Of a DNA stretch of 64,000 bases, positions 53,359-63,643 are shown piece after piece. Position numbers and translations under genes: made by a program. The stretch is from Beverwykella pulmonaria (taxonomy: Eukaryota; Ascomycota; Dothideomycetes; Pleosporales; Melanommataceae). How positions within the stretch are numbered: position 1 is the first letter of the stretch; each line of letters begins with the position of its first letter. The notes under the pieces were generated by a model that was not told the origin of the DNA, searched no databases, and saw only the letters and a list, made by a program, of their open reading frames with translations. Where the stretch lies: positions 58,514 to 122,513 of the forward strand of contig BCHH01000002.1 in NCBI GenBank assembly GCA_001599595.1, read 5' to 3'.

Positions 53359-54674
53359 CTACTTATTTTTCACGTTGCCATCCTTATCAACATAGTATCC
53401 CTTAGTCCAGAGATAAAGAGCCAATCCCATCATCGCAACATTGTCTGTAATACATGTTAGAATATCAATGCCACTTTAAACTCGTCGACCTTGACATACC
53501 AGCATTAGTTGGGTCTTTGAGGTCTTGTACACATTTCCAGCCATAGCAGCTAGGTGTACCTGGCGGTAGTTCTGCTGTGTCTTCCAATCGACCTCCCTGG
53601 TGTGTATGTGTCAACTGGATCTGTTAGTTCCACCTTTGAGCTAAATTCCGATGAGAAATCTCACCTCGTGCAGCATAACCAGTCCCGTGTTCCTCAACCC
53701 ATCGACAGGGGTCGCAAAATCTGTAACCCCGCCTTTGAAACCTGGCTGCTGGGTCTGCGTGATCCTATCCTTCTCAATTCTAGGCCAACCCAGTTGAAAC
53801 GATTTGTGCAAGAACCACGTGCAGACATCTATGCTAAAAGCAATGTTTGCCCTTGGGGAACCGAAATCCTCTATACGCTTGGGCTTGCTGGCTTTGACAA
53901 ATGCACCTTTATCGTAGAGGTCGGAGGCCGTCGTAAATGCTATAGTATTTCCAACAATGTTGTCTACGTTGTAGTCGACCCCATGACATCTATCTCTAAC
54001 AGTACCCGGTCTCATTTCTAGGTGGTGATACTTCGTGTTTTTCATTGACGTATCCAGGTAGATTTTGCTGTCGGGGGCTGTTCTCTTGATACGGTCATTG
54101 CTGCAGAATATCATCTAAAGGAAAGATGTTAACTTAAATCACCCTTGCTGCATAGAAGATGTTGCGAACTGACCACATCATTGTAAGTCATTGTATCCTG
54201 CCAGCCCTGGTCCATAGGCCTATCTGCCGCATATTCTTTGTTATATCCCTTTACATTCTCGAAGGTTTCTGTCATCGATATGTGTTAAAAACATGACAAG
54301 ACATTGAACGAACGTTATGCTCACTTTTGACCGCATCGAACTTTGACTGGTAATCCGCACCTTCGCCCAAAACCAACTTGAGCATATCCGCGACGTGTTG
54401 GTCGCCTGTATGGTCATTCATTACGTTGAAAGCATTCTCCGCCATCGTAATTCCCTCTTTCATACCTTCCACGAGCTCACCGCTCGCGTAGAGGAATGGG
54501 GAATGACCATTGCCCGGGTCCGCTATGTCTACATGATCTGCAAATCTTTAGTTAGCGGCCGTTCAATTAGGATTAATGATCGAGTGAACACCAACCACAA
54601 GAGTCATCGATGGCCCATTTAGCTGCTAGGATAGATCTCCCCAAGAGGAGAAGAGTGGAAAGTGTAAGGTGCAT
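53359..54674 (-). CDS. Secreted M35-like zinc metallopeptidase, six exons
   Basis: Exons 54674-54596, 54537-54325, 54268-54174, 54114-53665, 53614-53500 and 53444-53359 join in phase for about 345 residues. The signal peptide MHLTLSTLLLLGRSILAA is followed by WAIDDSCDHVD and EGITMAENAFNVM, as in secreted aspzincin-like peptidases. The exon 4/5 junction decides the active site: using the acceptor ending at 53615 gives MLHELTHTH, a proper HExxH zinc motif. An acceptor six bases upstream gives HEIQLTH, which would separate the second His. Downstream are GGRLEDTAELPPG, supplying a candidate third ligand Asp, a CYGWKCV segment and DNVAMMGLALYLWTKGYY. Probably an extracellular protease or protease-like effector. 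No damage is seen. A MITE touches the 3' end. Confidence 0.82.
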
Positions 54675-55381
54675 GAGGAAGTATAAAGATGAAGTCAAGA
54701 GCGAAAGTAGAAGATCTTGCTTTGAAGTAGTGAGACCAGTATATGTTGACACGGCCTGACTTAAGTACATGTCGTCAATTGATATACGTGTATCAAAGCC
54801 CATTGCGAAATGTGGCAAGCACTGCTCCAGCCTAGGGGCAGGCTTGAAGGCTAGGCACCCAGAAGGAAGAAATAAAATGGAATGGTGTTTTGAGGTGCGA
54901 GGCTTTGTAGAGCTGACGTGGCGAAGGGGAGTTGGTGCGGCGTGGAGAAATCCTGGGCGGAATGTTGCGAGGGAACAACCAATGAGCCAAAAAATAGTAT
55001 TCCTTAGTGTTATCTCGAAACGCGTGAAAAAAAAGGCGGACGAGGCGTCGAAAGACTTGAATCAAGATGAATATCTGTCAAACCCTTATACGTTGAGAGG
55101 AGTAATATGTCCTTTAGATGTCTTGCATCCTTGGTGCCCAGGAGGCAGTGCATCCAAGTGAATGACCCGAAATTGAAGCCACGGTGGAAGTATCTGATGA
55201 GTTGAGCCTTGCTGTCCAGAGTTCCTACAATTAGAGGACACCGTTAGATCATGACGACATTGATTTATAAATGCTTCGAGCACTTTCGAGATGAAACTTT
55301 GTTATGAGCCTCTCCTCTACAACACCTATTACCACCTATACATAGTTTGAATTCTCACCGAGCCATCTCAATAGTGCGGCG
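54675..55381. other. Divergent promoter region of two secreted-protein genes
   Basis: Lies between the metallopeptidase (minus) and the transposon-split secreted-protein gene (plus). A 130-codon frame (54769-55161) has no motif. No repeat recognised. Confidence 0.45.
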
Positions 55382-55662
55382 ATGAAGTGGATACTACCTT
55401 TCGCCTTAGCCGGGCTAGCGGCCTTCGGCACCGCGGAGCCTGAAGTGTTCGATTTCGGCGAACTGGACCAGTATACTCCCAAGGAGGTAGGTTGTCCTAT
55501 CGCAAACTAGAATTCTGCAAAGATTCTTATAAAAAGCAGCAAAATCTTCCATCGTTAACCGGGAGTTCGGTCTGGCTCTCAGGGACCGAGGAAGATGGAG
55601 GCTTTAATTTCGGCATCTCCCCAGACGTCAAGGCAAAGGTTCAAGGCGTAACGTATTCGATA

Positions 55663-57787
55663 CCGTGCTGAATCAGCTGACGCTCAGACCCACCTAACGC
55701 TCGATTTTCGTCATATCGCTCCACACTTCAACAACGCATAGAACACTCAATATGGATCCAATCGAGCTCGCCCTAGAGTCATTGAAATCGCTGAAGCCTG
55801 GAGAAAAACCTAATTACACAAAAATTGCCAAAGAGTACGGTGTTGAGCGTAATACGCTGTCGCGCCGTCACCGAGGGGTGCAGGGTACCCGCGCTGAGAA
55901 ATGCGAAAATGAACGATTGCTTAGCACTGCACAAGAAAAAGAGCTAGTATTGTATATTAATAGTCTTTGCGCAAGAGGCCTACCTCCTTCCAGAGAAATA
56001 ATTCGAAATTTCGCGTTAGAAATAGCTGGCAGAGAGGCTAGCAAAACCTGGGTGTCGCGCTTTATCAACTGACAAAAAATCAACCTCCTATCGCGATGGA
56101 CAACTAGCATTGATGCCTCACGAAAACAAGCCAATTCAGCCTTCAAATACTCTCTATACTTTAAGCTCTTGCGCGCCAAAATAGAGCAATACAGTATAGA
56201 GCCTCAGCATACATACAATATAGATAAGAAGGGCTTCCTAATTAGGGTGCTGTCTAGAATAAAGCGGGTGTTCTCACAACATTAATATAAAGAGGGTGGA
56301 ATCAAGCAGATTATACAGGATGGCAATCGCGAGTGGATTACAACAATTGCATGTATCTGCGCTGACAGGACTGCTCTTACTCCTGCACTAATTTATTAGG
56401 CAGTTTCTGGCAACATTTAAGACACATAGCTACAAGATTTTGATTCTTCAAAGCACAAGGCCTTCTTTACCTTATTACCTAGTAGATGGACAAACAACAA
56501 GATAGGACTAGCATAGCTTAAGGAGGTGTTCAATCGCGAGACAAATGCAAAGGCCTAATAATTATATTAACTTCTTATCCTAGATGGGCATGGATCGCAC
56601 GTCACAATGGAGTTTATTAAATACTGTGACAACAACAAGATACTACTAGCTATCTATCCACCTTATTCAACTTATACGCTTTAACCTCTCAACGTCTGCA
56701 TGTTTAAGCCTCTATTATTAGCCTACACAGCAGAGCTGGCAGATTTTATAAATAAATGCCAAGGACTCTCTTCTATTACAAAGCAAGACTTCTTCTGCAT
56801 GTTCTACAAGGCCTATACAACATCCTTTAAGTCTAAAACTATCCTTAAGGCCTTTTAAGTAACTAGTCTGTCACTATTTAATCCTAATAAAGTGCTTAAG
56901 CACTTTAGTATAGAGGAGCAAGAGAGGCCTTCTTTAAGTAAGAGTAGTACGTCAGTGTTAAGTGCTTCAGATTGGCGTAAGATTGAGAGGCTTCTGCACA
57001 AGGTAGTAACTAATATCTATAATGTGCAAGCACAAAAGCTAAGCTAAGCACTGCACTCATCTTCAGTGCGTATCAATCTTCTCCAGCATAAAAATGAGCG
57101 GCTAAAAGACGCTCTTATTAATAAGAGGAAGCGCCGGCAGCGTGGCAAGCCGCTAATACTCAATGCACCTGCTGACTATCACGGAGGAGCTACCTTTTAG
57201 TCACTATCTAAAGTTCAGCTAGCACTTGAGCAAAAAGCGCAAAAAGAGGAAGAAGAGAAGGTTCTGCAACTCTAAAAAGAGGATGAGACTAAGCGCAAGG
57301 AGGCCCAGAAGGCTAAAAAGGCTCACATGCTTAAGGAGAGGAAGCGTATAAGGGCTGCTGCAAAGGAAGTGCGACTGCAGGAGCAGCAGGTCAAGGCAGC
57401 TCAAAAAGAGGAGGCAAAGATCGCCCATCAAGCAGAGCAACAACTAAAAAACAACCTCAAACAGGCTAAGAAAGGCAAGCAGAAGGCTATTACACCTCTT
57501 AAAATTAATTCTGAGGATAGCAAGGATACAGATGTGGATTTATTGCCAACAGTAGGTGCAGTCTCTGCACCAGCTAGGTCGCGGCGCATAAGGCAAATTA
57601 ATCTCCCTGAGCGCTATCGCAATTGATTTATTATTACCAATCAAATCTATAAGCCTTTTTAATTCCTACAACAAAAAATTGCATAGATTTATTATATAAA
57701 TAGAGCTGTACAGCTTCAAAAGTCGTGGGTGCAAACATCTGAAAATCGAGCGTTAGGTGGGTCTGAGCGTCAGCTGATTCAGCACGG
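55663..57787 (+). mobile_element. pogo-superfamily DNA transposon A, inactivated
   Basis: 2125 bp flanked by TA (55661-55662 and 57788-57789), with terminal inverted repeats of about 45 bp (ccgtgctgaatcagctgacg at the left, its complement at 57743-57787). The transposase begins at 55752 (MDPIELALESLKSLKPGEK) with psq-type and CENP-B-type helix-turn-helix domains, ending ASKTWVSRFIN. The DDE region follows with NIDKKGF, ILDGHGSHVTMEF and PLNVCMFKPL, then a Lys/Glu-rich coiled tail ending RSRRIRQINLPERYRN at 57625. At least ten TAG/TAA/TGA codons interrupt it, almost all explained by CpA or CpG transitions. Element B is its truncated relative. Confidence 0.9.
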
Positions 57788-57789
57788 TA

Positions 57790-59618
57790 AGCGAGCGCTC
57801 CAGACAAGCGAGCGCTCCACCCCTCCAACTTTCCGCGACGCGTCAACTTTCAACCACAATGGCTCAACAACGCAACGCGCAATCAGTCTAAAACGAAGGC
57901 AGGATATCCTTGGCTATATCAGCTATCAATAACAATCAATTACAGAGCGAACGACGTGCTGCAGCAATATACAACGTCGACCGAAGGACACTTAGACGAC
58001 GACGCGCTGGAACGACTGCGCGACGCGATTGTGAGCCCAACTCAAAGAAGCTCACTAAGTCTGAAGAGCTAGTTCTTATTCAATATATACTCAACCTAGA
58101 TTCAAGAGGATTTGCGCCTAGACTAAGCAAGGTGTGAGATATGGCCAACAAACTACTTGCTGAGCGTGCTGCTGGCAAGGTTGGAATTAAGTGGCCAGAG
58201 AACTTTGTCAAGCGCACGCCAGAGCTCAAAACACAATTTAATTGAAAGTACGATCGCCAGAGAGCTCTATGCGAAGATCTAGAGGTTATTGCGCTGTGGT
58301 TTGAGCTTGTACGCAATACAAAAGCAAAGTACGGCATCCTAGATGAAGACACATACAACTTTGACGAAACTGGCAACCAGATGGGCGTTATCTTGACAGG
58401 AAAAGTTGTTACAGGCTCTGAGAGACGCAATTAGCTAAAATCTGTACAACTAGGTGATTGCGAATGGGCTATAGTAATCCATGGGATTAATGCATGCGGA
58501 TGGGCGATTCTACTATTTATTATTCTTGCAGGGATATACCACCTCTCAGCATGGTACGAGGACGACGATATACTACCAGACTGGCCTATATCAGTAAGCG
58601 ACAATGGCTGGACGACCAATGAGCTTGGTGTTAAGTGGCTAAAGCACTTTAACAAGCATACAAAGCATCGTACAGTAGGCAAATATCGCCTACTTATTCT
58701 TGACGGCCATGAGAGCCACATATCACAAGGCTTTAAAGATATCTGCAAGGACAACAATATTATTACGCTCTGTATGCTGTCGCACGCGTCACACCTGCTA
58801 CAGCCGCTTGATGTAGGCTGCTTTGGACCTTATAAGAAGGCGTACAGGCGCTAGATTGAGAGCCTAGTGCGCAACCACATCTACTACATTACTAAGCTAG
58901 AGTTCCTCCCAGCCTTTAAAGCAGCTTTTTTTGAGTCAATTACAGAGGACAATATCCGCGCAAGCTTTTAAGGCACAGGCCTAGTACCATTCAACCCAGA
59001 GGCTGTACTCTTAAAGCTTGATGTAAGGCTTCGGACGCTATCTCCTCCTGCTATAGAGGTTGCCCAATGGGAATCTAAAACACTAAGCAACGCAGCTGAG
59101 CTAGGAGCTCAATCAGCCCTAATTTAGGGTTGAATTTAAAGGCATCAGGATAGCTCACCTACGTCAATTATAGAGTCGCTTAATCGCCTTACTAAGGGTG
59201 CTGAAGTAATAATGCATTTAGCCGTATTACTACGCGATGAAGTTGCTTGCCTCCAAAAGGCAAATGAAGCTGCAACAAAGCGCAGAGCGCGTAAAAAGAA
59301 GCGGATTCAGAAGCAAGGGACCCTAACAAAGGCAGAGGGTAGTGATATAATTGCTCAAAAGGACGTTGATGGACAGCTTGAGGCCGAAACGCGTCAAGGC
59401 AGGGCACGCGCAGGTGGGAACGCGCAGCAGCAGGCGCGTTGTAGCCGCTGCAAAGAATCAGGTCACAACATTCGTACGTGTCAAAAAGATGAAGAAATCA
59501 CTATAGATTAATTTCTAAGTTGTAGATAGTCTATATCTTCTTGCGTTGTTGAGTTGTCTTAGTTTAGAGTCGTGGAAAGTTGGAGGGGTGGAGCGCTCGC
59601 TTGTCTGGAGCGCTCGCT
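57790..59618 (+). mobile_element. pogo-superfamily DNA transposon C, inactivated
   Basis: 1829 bp flanked by TA (57788-57789 and 59619-59620), terminal inverted repeats of about 50 bp (agcgagcgctccagacaagc at the left) that include a repeated gcgagcgctcc. The transposase starts at about 57859 (MAQQRNAQSV) with a helix-turn-helix (YNVDRRTLRRRRAG) and has all three catalytic regions: NFDETGNQMGV, LLILDGHESHIS and HLLQPLDVGCFGPYKK. The C-terminus is basic with a CCHC zinc knuckle (CSRCKESGHNIRTC) at about 59440-59485. Stops at six or more sites (for example TGA at 58135, TGA for TGG near 58243, TAG for TGG near 58433) inactivate it. Confidence 0.9.
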
Positions 59619-61435
59619 TATCGAATACGTTACTGGAAGGCTGTGGACAGCTGGATGATAAGTGCTATCAGGAAGCCCGTGAAGTACTACGATCAGCCGA
59701 TTTAGAGATCGATCACAAGTTAGAACGCCGTCACTTCGGGCACTTCCTCCTAAAGACCGTGAAGGGCGGGTTGGCCGTCTTCGCCGATTTCGCAGCTAAT
59801 CTGTATATGTCTTGGTACCAGAAGTCTAAGGACTTAGAGGGAGCGGAATCGTTCATGTTTATACCAGTGTCAAAAGCGAGTGAGGCTGCGAAATTAGAAA
59901 CTGCTACCGATGTAGTCGTCTCAGCGGGCGGAACGGCCATTGCAACTATCACACCAAAGCCGGACCCGACAAGTATCAAAGGGTACGTTGTAATCATCGT
60001 ACTTGCTGCACTACTAACTGAATATTTGCCAGGTCACATGCCCCTTCCGTTACGGCAGTCACATCAGCGCATGACGGTCTCTCACAGGGAGATCTGGTCG
60101 TATCTCTGGATCAGAATCTTGCCTCCCAAATGCAAGAAATCATGATGCGCACGACGGAGTGCGAGGATGGCGCCAAGTTCGACCGCGAGCATCCTTCGAA
60201 AAGACGGGCCAATTCCAGGTTGGGCAGGGCAATTTGCGCTTATCAAGGAGTCGTAATCAACATGGGCGCGGCCTTGAGCGATCTCATGCAGACAGACCTC
60301 GGTGGTTTGAATCTTGCCACTCCAGCAACCCCACCAGATAGAGCCGCAGCTGCTGAGCTCACTCAACAGTTCATGGAAGACTACGCGCCGTCGATGAATA
60401 TCCAAGTAGACCGCGCTAGGGCATTGGCAGCATACCTATTCTCTCTTACGATAATTGTTGTCCTCGAGCGTCAGCCTCTAGGTCCGAACAACAAGATTCC
60501 ATCTGCACTGGTCCAGACGGGCGCCCCCACGAATAGGCCCACCCAAACCACGGCCTCGGCCTCTTCGTCGTCGTCATCCGGCTGTCCAGATCCCACAGAA
60601 ACTCCAGTAAGCCCTCGCGCGCTTTCTATCGATGAACATCTACTAACTCCAGCCTAGCTCTTTTGTGGACGGGAGGACGATAAAGAAAACAACTGCCAGG
60701 TGGTCATGCCCAAGGCAGAGGCAGACGTACCCAAGTGCGCAGAGGTAAACACCAACCCGGCTGGCCCATCTCAAGCCGACCATCGCTAACACAACACAGA
60801 AGGGAGAACATCCCAACTGCCCATGTAACACGCCAACCGAAATGGTCATCCAATGGGCATCCGACGCAGAGATAAAGGCCATGAATAGATTCATGGAGCT
60901 TTTCAAGATCCCAACACAGCCAGAGCCCCAGCCAACGCCATCGCTCGAGCCAACGCCATCGCCCGAGCCAACGCCATCGCCCGAGCCAACGCCATCGCCC
61001 GAGCCAGAGCCAGAGCCCCCGAAAGGACCGACTAAGGCCCTCGGCATTCTTGCCGACTTCATGACCGGACTACCGAGCTACTACGGCGACTGGGCAAACT
61101 TCAATACGATTCACTGGAACTTCTTCGCTACCGACTACGGCAAGGCGGTGGGCTGCCGCTGGGATCCCGTCCACTGGGAATCGAGGGATATTGACCGGAC
61201 CAAGAACGTCTTGTGGTATCCTGGCGGCGAGACTCCGCTCGAACTGTTCGGTGAGAAGTGCACGTATAAGAATTCTGGGGACAATGTGGGCAAGCTCTTC
61301 TGTGGGGATAAGGCCATTGACTGCTTTTGGGACCCGGCTAATAAGAACCCTGCGAGCCCTGAGGAGATGAAGAGCAAGTATTATTCGTGTAAGGATAATT
61401 GGACGCGCCAGCCTGTGTTTACGTGTCCGTTTTAG

Positions 61436-61659
61436 TGGACTGCTGATAGCATCAATTACCAGAATAAAGAATTGTAGCGGAGAAGGGGTTGTTTGGGCGT
61501 ATAGATTTGTAAGGTATAGTCAAGAAATACTATTCTATTGCTTGTTTTAGTTAATCCGCCAATTTCGCGTGGGTATATCGCAATATCAAAACATGCATCT
61601 TACTGACTTTGCGCTCCCCCGACGCCCAGTCACGGTGATTTCGCGCTTGCCCGACGCCC
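61436..61659. other. 3' flank of the disrupted secreted-protein gene
   Basis: No gene. Short repeated cgacgccc(a/t)gtcacgg at 61620-61635 and 61653-61667 precedes the F8 copy. Confidence 0.4.
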
Positions 61660-61826
61660 TGTCACGGTAGCGAGGTTTGTCGAAGAGGAAAGCTAGAGAA
61701 CAAAGAAACGACGGGGTGCCTCGGCTATATACTCGGGGATGTGGTCAAGGCGCAGGAGCATAGTCAAGGCGCAGGGGCACTCACTCGACGAGCGTGTGTG
61801 TGACGGGAACGACGGTTACCGTCACA
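61660..61826 (+). mobile_element. LTR-like repeat, family F8
   Basis: 167 bp, TGTCACGGTAGCG...GGTTACCGTCACA; closely matches 9808-9975 and ends at the same base. The flanks cgccc and gaccc match at only three of five positions, so the TSD is doubtful. Confidence 0.65.
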
Positions 61827-62879
61827 GACCCCGAGGAAAGCGTGGAGGCGCCAGGGCGGACAGCCGAACGCACAGACGGTCACGTGACCGATCACTGCGA
61901 TCACGGTGATCAAGGTGATCCGGATCACGTGACCGATCACTCGGGTTACGGTGATCTAAGTGATCCTATAGAAGATGGAACCTATATAAACCTGGAGGAT
62001 CTCCTTAGTTTTGACTCTTCGTAGTTAACTTAGATTAGTTCATCTCTTTGTTAAGATCCTTGATCTATGCTTGTCGTAATTCGCTCTTTGAGTCCTTATG
62101 TAACAAGCGTAGACGTACGTAGGGCCTTGGGTTGGTTCTCGCGTATCAATGGGAACGACACTGAGAATGAAGGTACTGAGCAGTAGGAAGTGTCTGTACT
62201 AGGAAGTAACTTAGATTGAACACGATGTGCTGTAAGAGCCCATCGTGCCTGGCTATATACCAGGGCGATAGCCGTGACAGTGGCTATCAGAACTATCGCG
62301 ATAGTCGCGCCGATAGTTCCTACAATGAGTGGTAGTTTTAGCGCCAGCTATCATCGTCATCGATAGTCCTCAGCAGAACTATCGATCACGTGATCCCTTG
62401 CCGCCAATATTCCTGAGTCGCCCGTCCCTGACGGCGCGCTCTCTGTGAACCAATGAGATGTGCTTGATGAAGCTGTGAGACCGTGGTCGTAACACTCTTA
62501 CCCAGATTGACACTTAGTTATTCTAGTTATAGAATTGGTTTATATTAGAGCTACCCTACTATTAGGCAGCCGACTCCTGTACTCGGTCCTCCTGAATACT
62601 ACCTCGGCGAAGCCACAGCAGAGCTATCCCTACCCTAACCCGGACCAAGGCTTAGTAAGTGGAACCCCCGTAACACCTACAGCACTCTACATGGTCACGA
62701 CAACATACTCTATAACTAACCTAGTTGTCTGGTGGGGATTAATGTACTGAACAAGGTAGCAGCTGATTAGCCTACCATTGGACCTCCCTTCTTCGCTCCT
62801 ATCCCGCTTGTTTTGCAACATGCTAGAGCCTTACAGACCTGAGTTGACTCTAGTGCTTAGCAGGACTAATTACCGTGAA
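61827..62879. other. Palindrome-rich non-coding stretch
   Basis: 61870-61970 holds many GATCAC/GTGATC and GGTCACGTGACC boxes; actatcgcgatagt at 62292-62305 is a perfect palindrome, with further gatagt/actatc units to 62390. A cctatataaacc TATA-like box is at 61980-61991. It could be an LTR or other repeat of a family not seen elsewhere here; no coding sequence recognised. Confidence 0.5.
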
Positions 62880-63112
62880 AACCTGCGCAAATGGCCAATA
62901 GCTAGACAGGGGACAGAAAGGATTTTGAAGGATTCTTAAGGATTTCGGTTAATAAAGCCAATTGGTAACGCTGGTCTGTGTCACATACTGCTTGAGTTAT
63001 GTTAGCTAAAATTAATCTAGAGTCAGCTATTGGCTTTATTGACCAAACTCCTGTAGAATCCTGTAGAATCCTTTCTGTCCCCTGTCTAGCTAATTAGCTA
63101 TTTGCGTAGGTT
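62880..63112. mobile_element. MITE with about 65-bp terminal inverted repeats
   Basis: Left arm aacctgcgcaaatggccaat with gctagacaggggacagaaag, right arm its near-complement ending gcgtaggtt; inner parts (attggcttta/taaagccaat) also pair. It is 233 bp, non-coding, with no clear TSD. It could fold into one long hairpin. Confidence 0.78.
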
Positions 63113-63643
63113 GTTACGCGTACATCGAGGCGGTGTTCCTGCGCTTCATTACCAATCGCCTTCATGGTGGAGCAATTTGTTCGTCCGGACGTGTAGGACC
63201 TCGCATGAACAGACGGCGGACGCCTAAGCTCGTGTACACTCAACACCCCTGCCCAGGCTATTAGCGCTAACACATATGTATTCTATCGCTAGCCATAGGT
63301 AATTTAGCACTAGTCAAGGATACATTACGCTTACAAGAGTATTTTTAAGGGTAACAACGCCTCTCTCCTAGTAAAAATAAAGCTAAAATATAGCTTAACA
63401 GCCCTCTAGCTAGTAAGAGTGGTAAAAACCCTTGAAGCGAGACTGTGTTGGCGCTAACGACCTGGGCAGGTTGACTGTAGGAAGGTACGAAAGACCTGCT
63501 TCTTTGCAGAAGACAGCGTGCGCTGTATATAAGAACCGATGAGCTCCCTCTCTTTGCAACCTAGCCAGCTAGCTTTTGTTCTCTCGTTACCAAACTCTTC
63601 GGTCTCCATTAACAACAGGTTTCTACCCCTCCCATCTAGTACA
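63113..63643. other. Promoter-side region of the protease gene
   Basis: No gene. A gctgtatataagaacc TATA box lies at 63522-63537, about 110 bp before the ATG of the trypsin-like gene. Confidence 0.45.

Larger units (their letters stand above)
55382..61435 (+). pseudogene. Secreted-protein gene interrupted by two DNA transposons
   Basis: Exons 55382-55486, 55540-55662 plus 59621-59982 (one exon split by 3956 bp of transposons), 60033-60606, 60658-60744 and 60800-61435. If the inserts and the extra TA copies are ignored, every junction is in phase and gives about 628 residues without stops. The product starts with a signal peptide (MKWILPFALAGLAAFGTA). It has a short hydrophobic helix (GGLAVFADFAANLYMSWYQK) and Ala-rich middle helices with a membrane-like segment (AAYLFSLTIIVVL). 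A Ser/Thr-rich stretch follows, then a 60940-61020 linker of PEPTPS repeats, and a C-terminal Cys/Trp-rich domain ending in PVFTCPF. I do not recognise the family. The frame outside the inserts is undamaged, so the insertion looks recent relative to RIP. Very long intron splicing is not expected, so it is called disrupted. Confidence 0.78.

Noticed and set aside
55868..59997. Minus-strand open frames across elements A and C and the disrupted gene
   Set aside because: Antisense shadows of transposase and secreted-protein coding frames.
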